DNA from: CAVAWX01 sp963592385
Lineage (GTDB): Bacteria > Actinomycetota > Coriobacteriia > Coriobacteriales > QAMH01
Direction: 5' to 3'
Assembly (NCBI GenBank): GCA_963592385.1
Contig: CAVAWX010000090.1
Location: 1-6,688 of the forward strand
DNA length: 6,688 nucleotides
Positions 1 to 6,005 of the stretch are shown here, in pieces (position 1 is the stretch's first letter; each line of letters opens with the position of its first letter). A program made the position numbers and the translations under genes. Below the pieces are notes generated by a model. That model was given only the letters and a program-made list of their open reading frames with translations, was not told where the DNA came from and did no database searches.

Positions 1-23
1 GTGTCCCCGCGCGTGTGGCGATG

Positions 24-41
24 CGGCTTCGAAAGGAGCCG
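24..41 (+). other. Stem-loop with GAAA tetraloop upstream of the binding-protein gene
   Basis: Bases 24-30 (CGGCTTC) pair with 35-41 (GGAGCCG) as seven base pairs including one G-U, closing a GAAA tetraloop at 31-34. No T-tract follows, so it is not a convincing terminator. It may be the end of an upstream transcript or leader lying outside the window. The pairing is seen directly; its role is unknown. Confidence 0.4.
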
Positions 42-77
42 TCTGGCAGGCGAAGGCACATGTTCTCGCGGGCGCGT

Positions 78-97
78 ATGCGCAAATGCGCTATATT
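78..97 (+). promoter_or_regulatory. Candidate promoter/operator region of the binding-protein gene
   Basis: ATGCGC occurs twice in direct orientation, at 78-83 and 86-91, and is followed immediately by TATATT at 92-97, a good match to a sigma-70-type -10 box about 42 bases before the start codon. I find no convincing -35 box at 16-18 bases upstream, so the promoter would need an activator or extended contacts. GTGC/GCAC (101-104 and 111-114) forms a short inverted repeat just downstream, where a regulator could bind. The words are seen; the promoter role is inferred. Confidence 0.4.
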
Positions 98-138
98 CGA
101 GTGCGTTTATGCACGAGGAGACACAAGGGGGTTTCATC

Positions 139-993
139 ATGAAGAAGAACGTGAAGAAGACGAGGCGGGTGTTTGCGGCCATCGCGTGCGGCGCCCTGGC
201 CATCGCATGCGTCGCCGCGCTGGCAGGCTGCGGCGGCTCCGGCTCGTCCAGCTCGTCGAGCTCGAAGGACTCGAGCAGCTCCAGCAGCTCCAGCTCGAGC
301 ACGACCGCAAGCGACTACAAGCTCACGACGGCCGGCAAGCTCGTCGTGGGCGTCTCGGCCGACTATCCGCCCATGGAGTCGCTGTCCGGCGACAAGGTCG
401 AGGGCTTCGACGCCGACCTGATGACCGAGATCGGCAAGCGCCTCGGCCTGGAGGTCGAGTTCAAGAACCAGGCCTTCGACACGCTGGTCACCGCCGTGTC
501 CGGCAACGCGGGCATCGACTGCGCCGCCTCGTCTATCACCATCGACGACGAGCGCGCCAAGGAAGTCGACTTCACCAACTCCTACTACGATTCCAACCTC
601 GCGATCGTCGTGCTGAAGGACTCCGGCATCACGAGCCGCGACGCGCTGACAAACGCCCCGATCGGCGCCCAGAGCGGCACTTCCGGCGAGGCCTGGGTGC
701 AGGAGAACCTGAAGAACGCCGCCTACACGCCCTTCCAGGAGACGCCCGACCTGCTGCAGGCGCTGCGCACCGGCCAGATCAAGGCCGCCGTCTACGACGA
801 CCCCGTGGCGCAGATGCACGTCTCCGGCGAGTACAACGACTGCAAGGTGCTCGAGACCATCGCGACCGGCGAGCAGTACGGCATCATCGTGAACAAGAGC
901 AACACGAAGCTCACCGAGGACATGAACAAGGCCATGAAGGAGATGGAGTCCGACGGCACGATGACCACCATCCGCCAGAAGTACGGCATCTAG
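139..993 (+). CDS. Amino-acid ABC transporter substrate-binding lipoprotein (SBP_bac_3 family)
   Basis: This 284-residue lipoprotein is the extracytoplasmic receptor of a polar amino-acid ABC importer. Residues 1-30 form a lipoprotein signal peptide (KKNVKKTRR, hydrophobic stretch, lipobox LAGC) with Cys31 as the lipidated residue. A serine-rich linker spans about 34-56. The family-3 binding domain runs from about 61 to the end, with GFDADL at 89-94, SSITIDDER at 131-139, DFTNSYY at 144-150, GAQSGTSGE at 176-184 and VYDDP at 218-222. By analogy with GlnH, Arg139 should hold the ligand carboxylate and Asp220 its amino group. Substrate specificity cannot be read from sequence alone. The ATG at 139 is chosen because AAGGGGG (125-131) lies seven bases upstream and a proper signal peptide follows; the frame is open back to base 1, but that part is uncharged by any RBS and Arg/Cys-rich. 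Permease and ATPase genes follow after 194 bases containing a terminator. Confidence 0.94.
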   Translation: MKKNVKKTRRVFAAIACGALAIACVAALAGCGGSGSSSSSSSKDSSSSSSSSSSTTASDYKLTTAGKLVVGVSADYPPMESLSGDKVEGFDADLMTEIGKRLGLEVEFKNQAFDTLVTAVSGNAGIDCAASSITIDDERAKEVDFTNSYYDSNLAIVVLKDSGITSRDALTNAPIGAQSGTSGEAWVQENLKNAAYTPFQETPDLLQALRTGQIKAAVYDDPVAQMHVSGEYNDCKVLETIATGEQYGIIVNKSNTKLTEDMNKAMKEMESDGTMTTIRQKYGI

Positions 994-994
994 A

Positions 995-1008
995 CCCGGG
1001 CGGCCGGG
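995..1008 (+). other. Short all-GC stem-loop just after the binding-protein stop codon
   Basis: CCCGG at 995-999 pairs perfectly with CCGGG at 1004-1008 around a four-base loop (GCGG), starting two bases after the stop codon. No T-tract follows. It could protect the 3' end of the binding-protein message from exonucleases; that role is inferred. Confidence 0.35.
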
Positions 1009-1050
1009 CGCTCGCTGCTAGGCGGCCAGGCGCCGGATACCGGACGGCTC

Positions 1051-1079
1051 TGGACAGTTTGCCCTGCGTGAAGTAGAGT
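1051..1079 (+). promoter_or_regulatory. Candidate sigma-70-type promoter for the permease-ATPase genes
   Basis: TGGACA (1051-1056, five of six matches to TTGACA) and TAGAGT (1074-1079, a TAnnnT -10) are separated by exactly 17 bases. Transcription would start near 1086 and produce a leader of about 100 bases containing a stem-loop and the terminator before the permease start. This is the best-formed promoter-like pair I see in the window. It is a sequence match only. Confidence 0.45.
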
Positions 1080-1092
1080 GGGCGGGCTGTGA

Positions 1093-1112
1093 CGACCGGA
1101 TGCCCCCGGTCG
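1093..1112 (+). other. Leader stem-loop upstream of the terminator
   Basis: CGACCGG (1093-1099) pairs perfectly with CCGGTCG (1106-1112) around the six-base loop ATGCCC. It has no following T-run. It lies between the candidate promoter and the intrinsic terminator, so in a leader transcript it would be the first of two hairpins. I could not match it to any riboswitch or T-box consensus I know. Confidence 0.45.
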
Positions 1113-1129
1113 AGGTTTCAGGAAAGACG

Positions 1130-1171
1130 GGACGGCGGGCCTTCTCGAAGACCCGCTGTCCTTTTTCTTTT
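1130..1171 (+). terminator. Intrinsic terminator or attenuator before the permease gene
   Basis: GGACGGCGGG (1130-1139) pairs with CCCGCTGTCC (1152-1161) over ten base pairs with one G-U. After a single C-A mismatch, CTT (1141-1143) pairs with AAG (1148-1150) around a CTCG loop (1144-1147). The hairpin is followed at once by TTTTTCTTTT (1162-1171). This is a textbook Rho-independent terminator. Its U-tract ends one base before the permease ribosome binding site, so most transcripts that reach the permease must have read through it. It would end the binding-protein message and limit expression downstream. Confidence 0.85.
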
Positions 1172-1178
1172 GGAAGGA
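1172..1178 (+). promoter_or_regulatory. Ribosome binding site that decides the permease start
   Basis: GGAAGGA at 1172-1178 is a strong Shine-Dalgarno sequence. It touches the ATG at 1179, which is too close for initiation, but lies nine bases before the ATG at 1188, the preferred start. A third ATG at 1194 is 15 bases away. The site directly follows the terminator U-tract, leaving no room for another promoter between them. Confidence 0.7.
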
Positions 1179-1187
1179 ATGCGCACT

Positions 1188-2657
1188 ATGGGAATGCCGG
1201 CAGACTTGAAACAGCTCCTCAAACGCGCGGCCGGCACGGCGCTGGCCCTGTCGCTCGTGCTCGCGTTCGCCGCGCCGCTCTCGTCGTTTGCCTTCACCCA
1301 GGACGTGACGACGGCCAAGAGCAACGAGACCAACGGCGACAAGGTGCTGGGCGGCATTCCCACGCGCGTGACCTGGGAAGGCGTGGTGGACGCCGGCGAG
1401 AGCGTCTCGGGCGTGACGGTGCAGTTCCCGGCCGGCTCGGATCTGACGGACGCGACCACGGCGAAGGTGACGGTCCTGTCCGGCACGACGCGCCTGAAGG
1501 TGGATTCGAGCGTGGACGTGGACACCGCGCAAGAGCAGGTGCGCGTCGCGTTTGCCACCCCGCTCGAGACAGGCATGCGCCTGCGCGTCGAGACCTACGA
1601 GGCGGCGCTCCCCAACATCGAGGGCCAGGTGTGCCTGAGCGGCTTTTACACGCGCGACTCCGGCGAGACGACGCAGCTGCCCGACAGCCCGGCCATCGAC
1701 GTGGAGGCGTCCAGCGTCGTGCAGGGCATCGTGGATTGGCTCGACGAGCAGCCGGCGGTGCAGGCGTGGAACTCCGTGCAGCCGCTCAAAACCTTCTTCG
1801 AGCCGCAGCTCATCGTCAGCTCCATCCCGACGGTCTTCGTCGGGTGGCTGATCTCGCTCGCGCTCGTGTGCGTCGGATTCCCGCTGGCCATCCCCATCGG
1901 GCTCGTCGCCGCGTTCATGAAGATCTCGCGCTCGCGCATCCTGCACGCGCTGGCCGCCATCTACACGGGCGTCGTGCGCGGCACCCCGCTGTTCCTGCAG
2001 ATATACCTCGCGTTTTTCGGCCTGCCGCAGCTCGGGATAAAGCTCGACCAGTACGTGCTCGCGGTGCTGGTGATGAGCTTCAACTCGGGCGCCTACATGT
2101 GCGAGATACTGCGCGCCGGCATCCAGTCCATACCGCGCGGCCAGTTCGAGGCCGCCCGCTCGCTGGGCATGACGGGCCCGCAGACCATGTTCTCCGTGAT
2201 CATCCCGCAGACCGTGCGCCGCGTGATCCCCACGATGACCAGCGAGTTCATCCTGCTCTACAAGGACACCTCGCTGCTTGCCGCCGTCGGCGTGATGGAG
2301 CTGATGCTGTACGCGAAGAGCGCGGTGGCCAACACGGGCAACATGACGCCCTACATCGTGGCGGCCGGCTTCTACCTGCTGGTCACGCTGCCGCTCATCC
2401 ACGTGGTGGGCAAGCTGGAGAAGCGTCTGGCGGCCGCCGACGGAGGCCAGGTGGCCGGGCGCAAGCTGCGCCGCACGCGCCGCGAGGCCTTTTCCCAGAT
2501 GAAAGACGAGATTGCGGGGGAGGAACCTGCGGGCGGTGAAGGGGTGCGCGGCGCTGGTGAAACCGTGCATGCGCATGGTGAAGCCGCGTCTGGTGGTGGT
2601 GAAGCGGACGGTGCCTCGACGCCCGGCAGCGCCGACGGGGAAGGGGGCGCGCGATGA
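1188..2657 (+). CDS. Amino-acid ABC transporter permease with N-terminal extracytoplasmic domain
   Basis: This 489-residue membrane subunit forms the translocation path of the amino-acid importer. Residues about 10-36 are a basic-then-hydrophobic signal sequence or first membrane segment. Residues about 37-205 are a hydrophilic, beta-rich-looking region (short alternating Val/Thr stretches, one Cys at 149) that should lie outside the membrane. The BPD_transp_1 core follows at about 207-410, with hydrophobic segments near 212-245, 262-280, 288-308 and 388-408. The cytoplasmic coupling loop is EAARSLGMTG (321-330) continuing to IIPQ (338-341), the classic EAA signature. YKDTSLLAAVG (358-368) is typical of HisM/GlnP-type permeases. 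The tail, about 415-489, is basic and then Gly/Ala/Glu-rich with a seven-residue repeat. Plain family members have about 215-230 residues, so the extra domain is notable. In some Gram-positive GlnP proteins a substrate-binding domain is fused here, but this region lacks binding-protein motifs. The gene overlaps the ATPase gene by four bases. Confidence 0.92.
   Translation: MGMPADLKQLLKRAAGTALALSLVLAFAAPLSSFAFTQDVTTAKSNETNGDKVLGGIPTRVTWEGVVDAGESVSGVTVQFPAGSDLTDATTAKVTVLSGTTRLKVDSSVDVDTAQEQVRVAFATPLETGMRLRVETYEAALPNIEGQVCLSGFYTRDSGETTQLPDSPAIDVEASSVVQGIVDWLDEQPAVQAWNSVQPLKTFFEPQLIVSSIPTVFVGWLISLALVCVGFPLAIPIGLVAAFMKISRSRILHALAAIYTGVVRGTPLFLQIYLAFFGLPQLGIKLDQYVLAVLVMSFNSGAYMCEILRAGIQSIPRGQFEAARSLGMTGPQTMFSVIIPQTVRRVIPTMTSEFILLYKDTSLLAAVGVMELMLYAKSAVANTGNMTPYIVAAGFYLLVTLPLIHVVGKLEKRLAAADGGQVAGRKLRRTRREAFSQMKDEIAGEEPAGGEGVRGAGETVHAHGEAASGGGEADGASTPGSADGEGGAR
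2532..2615 (+). repeat. Four-copy degenerate 21-bp tandem repeat in the permease tail
   Basis: GGTGAA recurs at 2535, 2556, 2577 and 2598, exactly 21 bases apart. It defines four units beginning at 2532, 2553, 2574 and 2595. Each encodes seven residues of the form xGExxxx: GGEGVRG, AGETVHA, HGEAASG and GGEADGA. Outside the GGTGAA core the units have diverged. The spacing is seen directly; origin by tandem duplication is inferred. Confidence 0.75.
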
Positions 2658-3445
2658 GCGAGCAGTCCAAAAACGTGCAGACGACGGCTACGACGGCATC
2701 CGCGCAGCCAACGTCTGAGCAGTCCATGGTCTCCATCCAGCACCTGGAGAAGAGCTTCGGCGAGACTCAGGTGCTGCGCGACGTGAACATCGAGGTGGCG
2801 CGCGGCGAGGTCGTCGTCGTCTTGGGGCCGTCCGGCTCGGGCAAGTCCACGATGCTGCGCTGCATCAACCTGCTCGAAGAGCCCACCGGCGGGCACATCT
2901 TCATCGAAGGCGCCGAGATCACGGGCGCGACCGACGTGAACAAGCTGCGCGAACGCGTGGGCATGGTGTTCCAGAACTTCAACCTCTTCCCACATCTCTC
3001 GGCGAAGAAAAACGTCATGCTGGCGCAGCGCAAGGTGCTGAAGCGCTCGCGTGCCGAGGCCGAGAAGATCGCTCTGGAGGAGCTGGCGCGCGTGGGTCTG
3101 GCCGAACGCGCCGACTACCTGCCCGCGCAGCTGTCCGGCGGCCAGCAGCAGCGCGTGGCCATCGCACGCGCCCTTGCCATGAACCCGCACGTCATGCTCT
3201 TTGACGAGGCCACGAGCGCCCTGGACCCCGAGCTGGTGCGCGGCGTGCTCGACGTCATGCGCAGCCTGGCCGAAGACGGCATGACCATGGTCGTCGTCAC
3301 CCACGAGATGCAGTTTGCCCGCGAGGTGGCCGACCGCGTCATCTTCATGGAGGGCGGCGTCGTGGTGGAGGAGGGCGCGCCTTCTGCGGTCTTCGACCAC
3401 CCGCAGCACCAGCGCACCAAAGACTTCCTCGGGCACATCAAGTAG
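2654..3445 (+). CDS. Polar amino-acid ABC transporter ATP-binding protein (GlnQ/HisP type)
   Basis: This 263-residue cytoplasmic ATPase powers the importer by hydrolysing ATP at a dimer interface against the permease. All motifs are intact: Walker A GPSGSGKST (58-66), Q-loop VFQNFNLFPHL (105-115), signature LSGGQQQR (160-167), Walker B VMLFDE (180-185) with catalytic Glu185, D-loop SALD (188-191) and switch His217. The C-terminus (GAPSAVFDHPQHQRTKDFL) is typical of the GlnQ/HisP group, which is usually about 240 residues. The start at 2654 forms an ATGA overlap with the permease stop and has GGGGAAGGGGG shortly upstream, implying translational coupling. It gives a 24-residue Ser/Thr/Gln-rich extension ahead of the usual family start. 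ATG 2726 (MVSIQHLEKSFG) would give the canonical length but lacks a clear ribosome binding site. Confidence 0.96.
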   Translation: MSEQSKNVQTTATTASAQPTSEQSMVSIQHLEKSFGETQVLRDVNIEVARGEVVVVLGPSGSGKSTMLRCINLLEEPTGGHIFIEGAEITGATDVNKLRERVGMVFQNFNLFPHLSAKKNVMLAQRKVLKRSRAEAEKIALEELARVGLAERADYLPAQLSGGQQQRVAIARALAMNPHVMLFDEATSALDPELVRGVLDVMRSLAEDGMTMVVVTHEMQFAREVADRVIFMEGGVVVEEGAPSAVFDHPQHQRTKDFLGHIK

Positions 3446-3457
3446 GGGCGCCGCTTC

Positions 3458-4444
3458 ATGGTCTACAAACTCCTGATCGTCGCGGCGACGGTCATATGGG
3501 GCAGTTCGTTCGTGCTGGCAAAAGACCTGCTCGACGTGATCAGCCCCGATTGGCTGCTCTTCGTGCGCTTCGGCACGGCCGCCGTCGTGCTGTGGGCGTT
3601 TTGTCTGGTGCGGGGGCTGCGTCGTGCGGGTGAAAGAGGGCGCGGGCGGGCCGGCGGCGCGAGCGGGGCGGATGCGGACGCAGGGGCGAGCGGCGCAGAC
3701 GACCAGGCGCGCCGGCCCCTCTTCACCCGCGACCACCTGGCCTGCGGGGCCGTCATGGGGCTGTTCATGTTCGGCGCCTACTGCACGCAGACCTTCGGGC
3801 TGGCGGGCACGACGCCCGGCAAGAACGCCTTCCTCACCTCGGTGTATTCCATACTCGTGCCCTTCGTGGCCTGGTGGATCGCGCACCGCCGCCCCAGCCG
3901 CTTCAACCTCGCCGCCGCCGCGATGGCGCTGGCCGGCGTGGGCCTGATCAGCCTCGGGGGCGCCGACGGCCTCGGCATGGGGGCAGGCGACGCCTTGAGC
4001 CTCGTGTGCGCCGGCTTCTACGCCTTCCACATCGTCTTCACCGCGAAGTTCTCGCAAGGCCGCGACATCTACGTGCTGACCTGCGTGCAGTTCGCCGTCG
4101 TGGCCGCCTGCGCGCTGGTCGCCGCCTGCCTCTTCGAGCCGGTGCCCGATTTCACCGTCTTCAGCGGCGAGGACTGGTTCAGCCTGAGCTACCTCGCCAT
4201 CGCCTGCACGCTCGTCGCGCTGTCGTTTCAAAACATCGGCCAGCAGCACACGGCGCCCGCGAGCGCGGCTTTGCTGCTGTCCTTGGAATCCCCCTTCGGC
4301 GTGGCCTTTTCCGTGGCGGCCGGCGCCGAGACCCTGACCGTGCAGGTGCTGTGCGGCTTTGCGCTGGTGTTTGCCGCCGTGCTCGTCTCCGAGCTGCTGC
4401 CCCAGCTCTCGCGCAAGGGGCGTGCGGTGAAGGAGAAAGGCTAG
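3458..4444 (+). CDS. DMT superfamily (EamA) transporter
   Basis: This 328-residue integral membrane protein has two EamA repeats and about ten hydrophobic segments, near residues 4-21, 32-52, 95-112, 123-142, 150-167, 178-195, 206-225, 240-257, 266-289 and 293-312. The N-terminal WGSSFVLAKDLL (14-25) and GKNAFLTSVYSILVP (121-135) are typical of EamA exporters of amino acids and metabolites such as RhaT/YdcZ-like relatives; the actual substrate cannot be told. A hydrophilic Arg/Gly/Ala/Asp-rich stretch (about 54-91) is inserted between segments 2 and 3 and explains the length above the usual 290-300 residues. The gene starts 12 bases after the ATPase stop, with AGGGG (3444-3448) nine bases upstream, so it is probably cotranscribed with the importer. 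It could balance amino-acid import by efflux, which is inferred from position only. Confidence 0.92.
   Translation: MVYKLLIVAATVIWGSSFVLAKDLLDVISPDWLLFVRFGTAAVVLWAFCLVRGLRRAGERGRGRAGGASGADADAGASGADDQARRPLFTRDHLACGAVMGLFMFGAYCTQTFGLAGTTPGKNAFLTSVYSILVPFVAWWIAHRRPSRFNLAAAAMALAGVGLISLGGADGLGMGAGDALSLVCAGFYAFHIVFTAKFSQGRDIYVLTCVQFAVVAACALVAACLFEPVPDFTVFSGEDWFSLSYLAIACTLVALSFQNIGQQHTAPASAALLLSLESPFGVAFSVAAGAETLTVQVLCGFALVFAAVLVSELLPQLSRKGRAVKEKG
3656..3700 (+). repeat. Imperfect 18-bp direct repeat in the EamA transporter loop
   Basis: Bases 3656-3673 and 3683-3700 both encode GASGAD with silent differences and lie 27 bases apart. They sit in the low-complexity cytoplasmic loop between membrane segments 2 and 3. 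The repeat probably arose by local duplication in GC-rich DNA. Confidence 0.5.
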
Positions 4445-4637
4445 GGGCAGGGGCGCGCACCCTCTTCATGCTCGCTGCGTCAGTGTCTCGGGGTGCAGGC
4501 GCCTGCGCGCATGCCCGGACGTGCACGGCGCCCCATCCCTTTTACCCGCAATGCCGCCCTCGTGGCCGTGTGCGCTGCGCTATCCTTGGGCGACGGACTT
4601 CAGACGAAAACTGCGGCAAAGGAGCGGCGAGGAACAT
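4445..4637 (+). promoter_or_regulatory. Intergenic region before pepC with palindrome and -10-like box
   Basis: The 193-base spacer holds a perfect 12-bp palindrome, GCAGGCGCCTGC (4495-4506), which could be an operator or a six-bp hairpin with flanking pairs. It also holds TATCCT at 4581-4586, a TAnnnT -10 candidate preceded by TGCGC. No good -35 box lies at the right distance. No convincing terminator with a T-run follows the EamA gene, so some read-through into pepC is possible. The two ribosome-binding candidates for pepC, AAAGGAG (4618-4624) and GAGGA (4629-4633), are at the end. Confidence 0.35.
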
Positions 4638-6005
4638 ATGGCGGCAAAGAAGAAGCGGGATGCGGGACGCGAGCTTTCCATCGAGGGCATCGAGGAGGTG
4701 TTCGCCTCGTTTGCCGAGGACAGGGCACGTGTCGTCGCGAAAAACGCGGTCAGCTCGATGGGAGTGCGCCGCGCTGCCCGCGTGCCGGAAGGCCTGGCGG
4801 ACAACACGCTCGGCTTCGACGTGGAGCTGAAGCAGGGCGCGCGCTGCGACCAGGAGCGCTCGGGGCGCTGCTGGATGTTCGCGGCGCTGAACACGATGCG
4901 CCAGCAGGTGATCGAGCGCTACAAGCTCGAGAACTTCGAGTTCTCGCAGGCCTGGCCGCTGTTCTTCGACAAGCTGGAGAAGAGCAACTGGTTCTTCGAG
5001 CAGGTCCTCGACACCTTGGACGAGCCGCTCGACGGCCGTGAGATGGCCTTCATCTTGGCCGATCCTGTGGGCGACGGCGGGCAGTGGGACATGTTCGCCG
5101 CCCTCGTGGAGAAGTACGGCCTTGTGCCCAAGGAGGCCTATCCCGAGACGGCCTGCTCGAAAAACACCTACCAGATCGACCTGTATCTCACGCGCTACCT
5201 GCGCAAATGCGCGCGCGACCTGCGGGATGCGCATGCGGCGGGCGCCGATGCGGCCGAGCTGCGCACGATGAAGGCGGAGCAGATGGCCAACGTGCAGCGC
5301 ATGCTCGTCATGGCCTTCGGGCAGCCGCCGCGCGAGTTCGACGTGCGCCTGCGCGACCGCGACGGCAAGCTCGTCGTGTCCGGGCGCTTCACCCCGAAGA
5401 AATTCGCCCGCAAGGTGCTGCGCATGCACATGGGCGACTACGTCAGCCTGATATCGGCCCCCACCGCCGACAAGCCCTACATGCGCCCCTACACGGTGCG
5501 GCGTCTGGGCAACGTGGTCGAGGCCGGCGGGGTGCGCCACCTGAACCTGCCCATCGAGCGCCTGAAAGAGCTCGCGCTCGCGCAGCTCAAAGACGGCCGG
5601 CCCGTGTGGTTCGGCTGCGACGTGGACCAAAGCTACCTGCAAGACGAGGGCGTGATGGACATGGCGGCCCTCGACCCCGACGCGCTGTTCGGCTTCGAGG
5701 TGGAGGGCGGTTTCGACCGCGCGGCGCGCCTCGACTACGGCGAGTCGTTCATGACCCACTCCATGACCTTCCTGGGTGTGCGCCTCGACGCAGACGGCGC
5801 GCCCGTCTCGTGGAAGGTCGAGAACTCCTGGGGTAAAGACCACGGCCGCGACGGCTTCGACACCATGAGCGACGAGTGGTTTTCCGAGTACGTCTACCAG
5901 GTGGTCGTGGACAAGAAGCACCTCAAGCCCGAGGAGCGCAAGGCCTATCGCGACGGCGAGCTCGTCGAGCTGGCGCCGTGGGATCCGTTCGGGACGCTCG
6001 CGTGA
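4638..6005 (+). CDS. pepC: Aminopeptidase C (bleomycin hydrolase family, peptidase C1B)
   Basis: This 455-residue cytosolic cysteine aminopeptidase trims N-terminal residues from peptides. The papain-type active site is complete: oxyanion Gln72 and nucleophile Cys78 in DQERSGRCWMFAALNT (71-86), His374 in FMTHSM (371-376) and Asn396 in WKVENSWGK (392-400). GGQWDMF (147-153) is another family hallmark. The C-terminus APWDPFGTLA (446-455) matches the conserved tail that reaches into the active-site cleft in PepC/bleomycin hydrolase and gives aminopeptidase specificity within a hexamer. Length matches the family (about 440-455). There is no signal peptide. ATG 4638 is chosen because GAGGA ends four bases and AAAGGAG 13 bases upstream, and the basic MAAKKKRD start is plausible; the frame is open upstream to 4521 without family similarity. 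The stop overlaps the next start as TGATG. Confidence 0.96.
   Translation: MAAKKKRDAGRELSIEGIEEVFASFAEDRARVVAKNAVSSMGVRRAARVPEGLADNTLGFDVELKQGARCDQERSGRCWMFAALNTMRQQVIERYKLENFEFSQAWPLFFDKLEKSNWFFEQVLDTLDEPLDGREMAFILADPVGDGGQWDMFAALVEKYGLVPKEAYPETACSKNTYQIDLYLTRYLRKCARDLRDAHAAGADAAELRTMKAEQMANVQRMLVMAFGQPPREFDVRLRDRDGKLVVSGRFTPKKFARKVLRMHMGDYVSLISAPTADKPYMRPYTVRRLGNVVEAGGVRHLNLPIERLKELALAQLKDGRPVWFGCDVDQSYLQDEGVMDMAALDPDALFGFEVEGGFDRAARLDYGESFMTHSMTFLGVRLDADGAPVSWKVENSWGKDHGRDGFDTMSDEWFSEYVYQVVVDKKHLKPEERKAYRDGELVELAPWDPFGTLA

Noticed and set aside
1..138. N-terminal extension of the binding protein from GTG at base 1 or ATG at 109
   Set aside because: The ATG at 139 has a well-placed AAGGGGG and begins a normal lipoprotein signal peptide. 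The upstream residues would bury that signal and have no ribosome binding site support.
1040..1171. Known riboswitch or T-box in the permease leader
   Set aside because: I looked for the T-box AGGGUGGnACCGCG element and for glycine, lysine, SAM, glutamine, cobalamin and guanidine riboswitch cores and found none that fit. Only generic promoter, hairpin and terminator structure is claimed.
1089..1187. Permease start at GTG 1089
   Set aside because: It lacks a Shine-Dalgarno sequence and would translate through the terminator hairpin. GGAAGGA with ATG 1188 followed by a signal-like segment is better. A nearly leaderless GTG start cannot be fully excluded, since the candidate transcription start is close to 1086.
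990..2576. Long open frame of 528 codons on the minus strand across the permease gene
   Set aside because: It is antisense to a clear permease, rich in His/Arg/Gln/Ala as expected for the complement of GC-biased codons, and shows no family motif. The similar minus-strand frames at 2372-4249 and 4542-6137 are rejected for the same reason.
4449..4463. Terminator after the EamA transporter gene
   Set aside because: AGGG/CCCT can pair over only four bases and is followed by CTTCATG, not a T-run.
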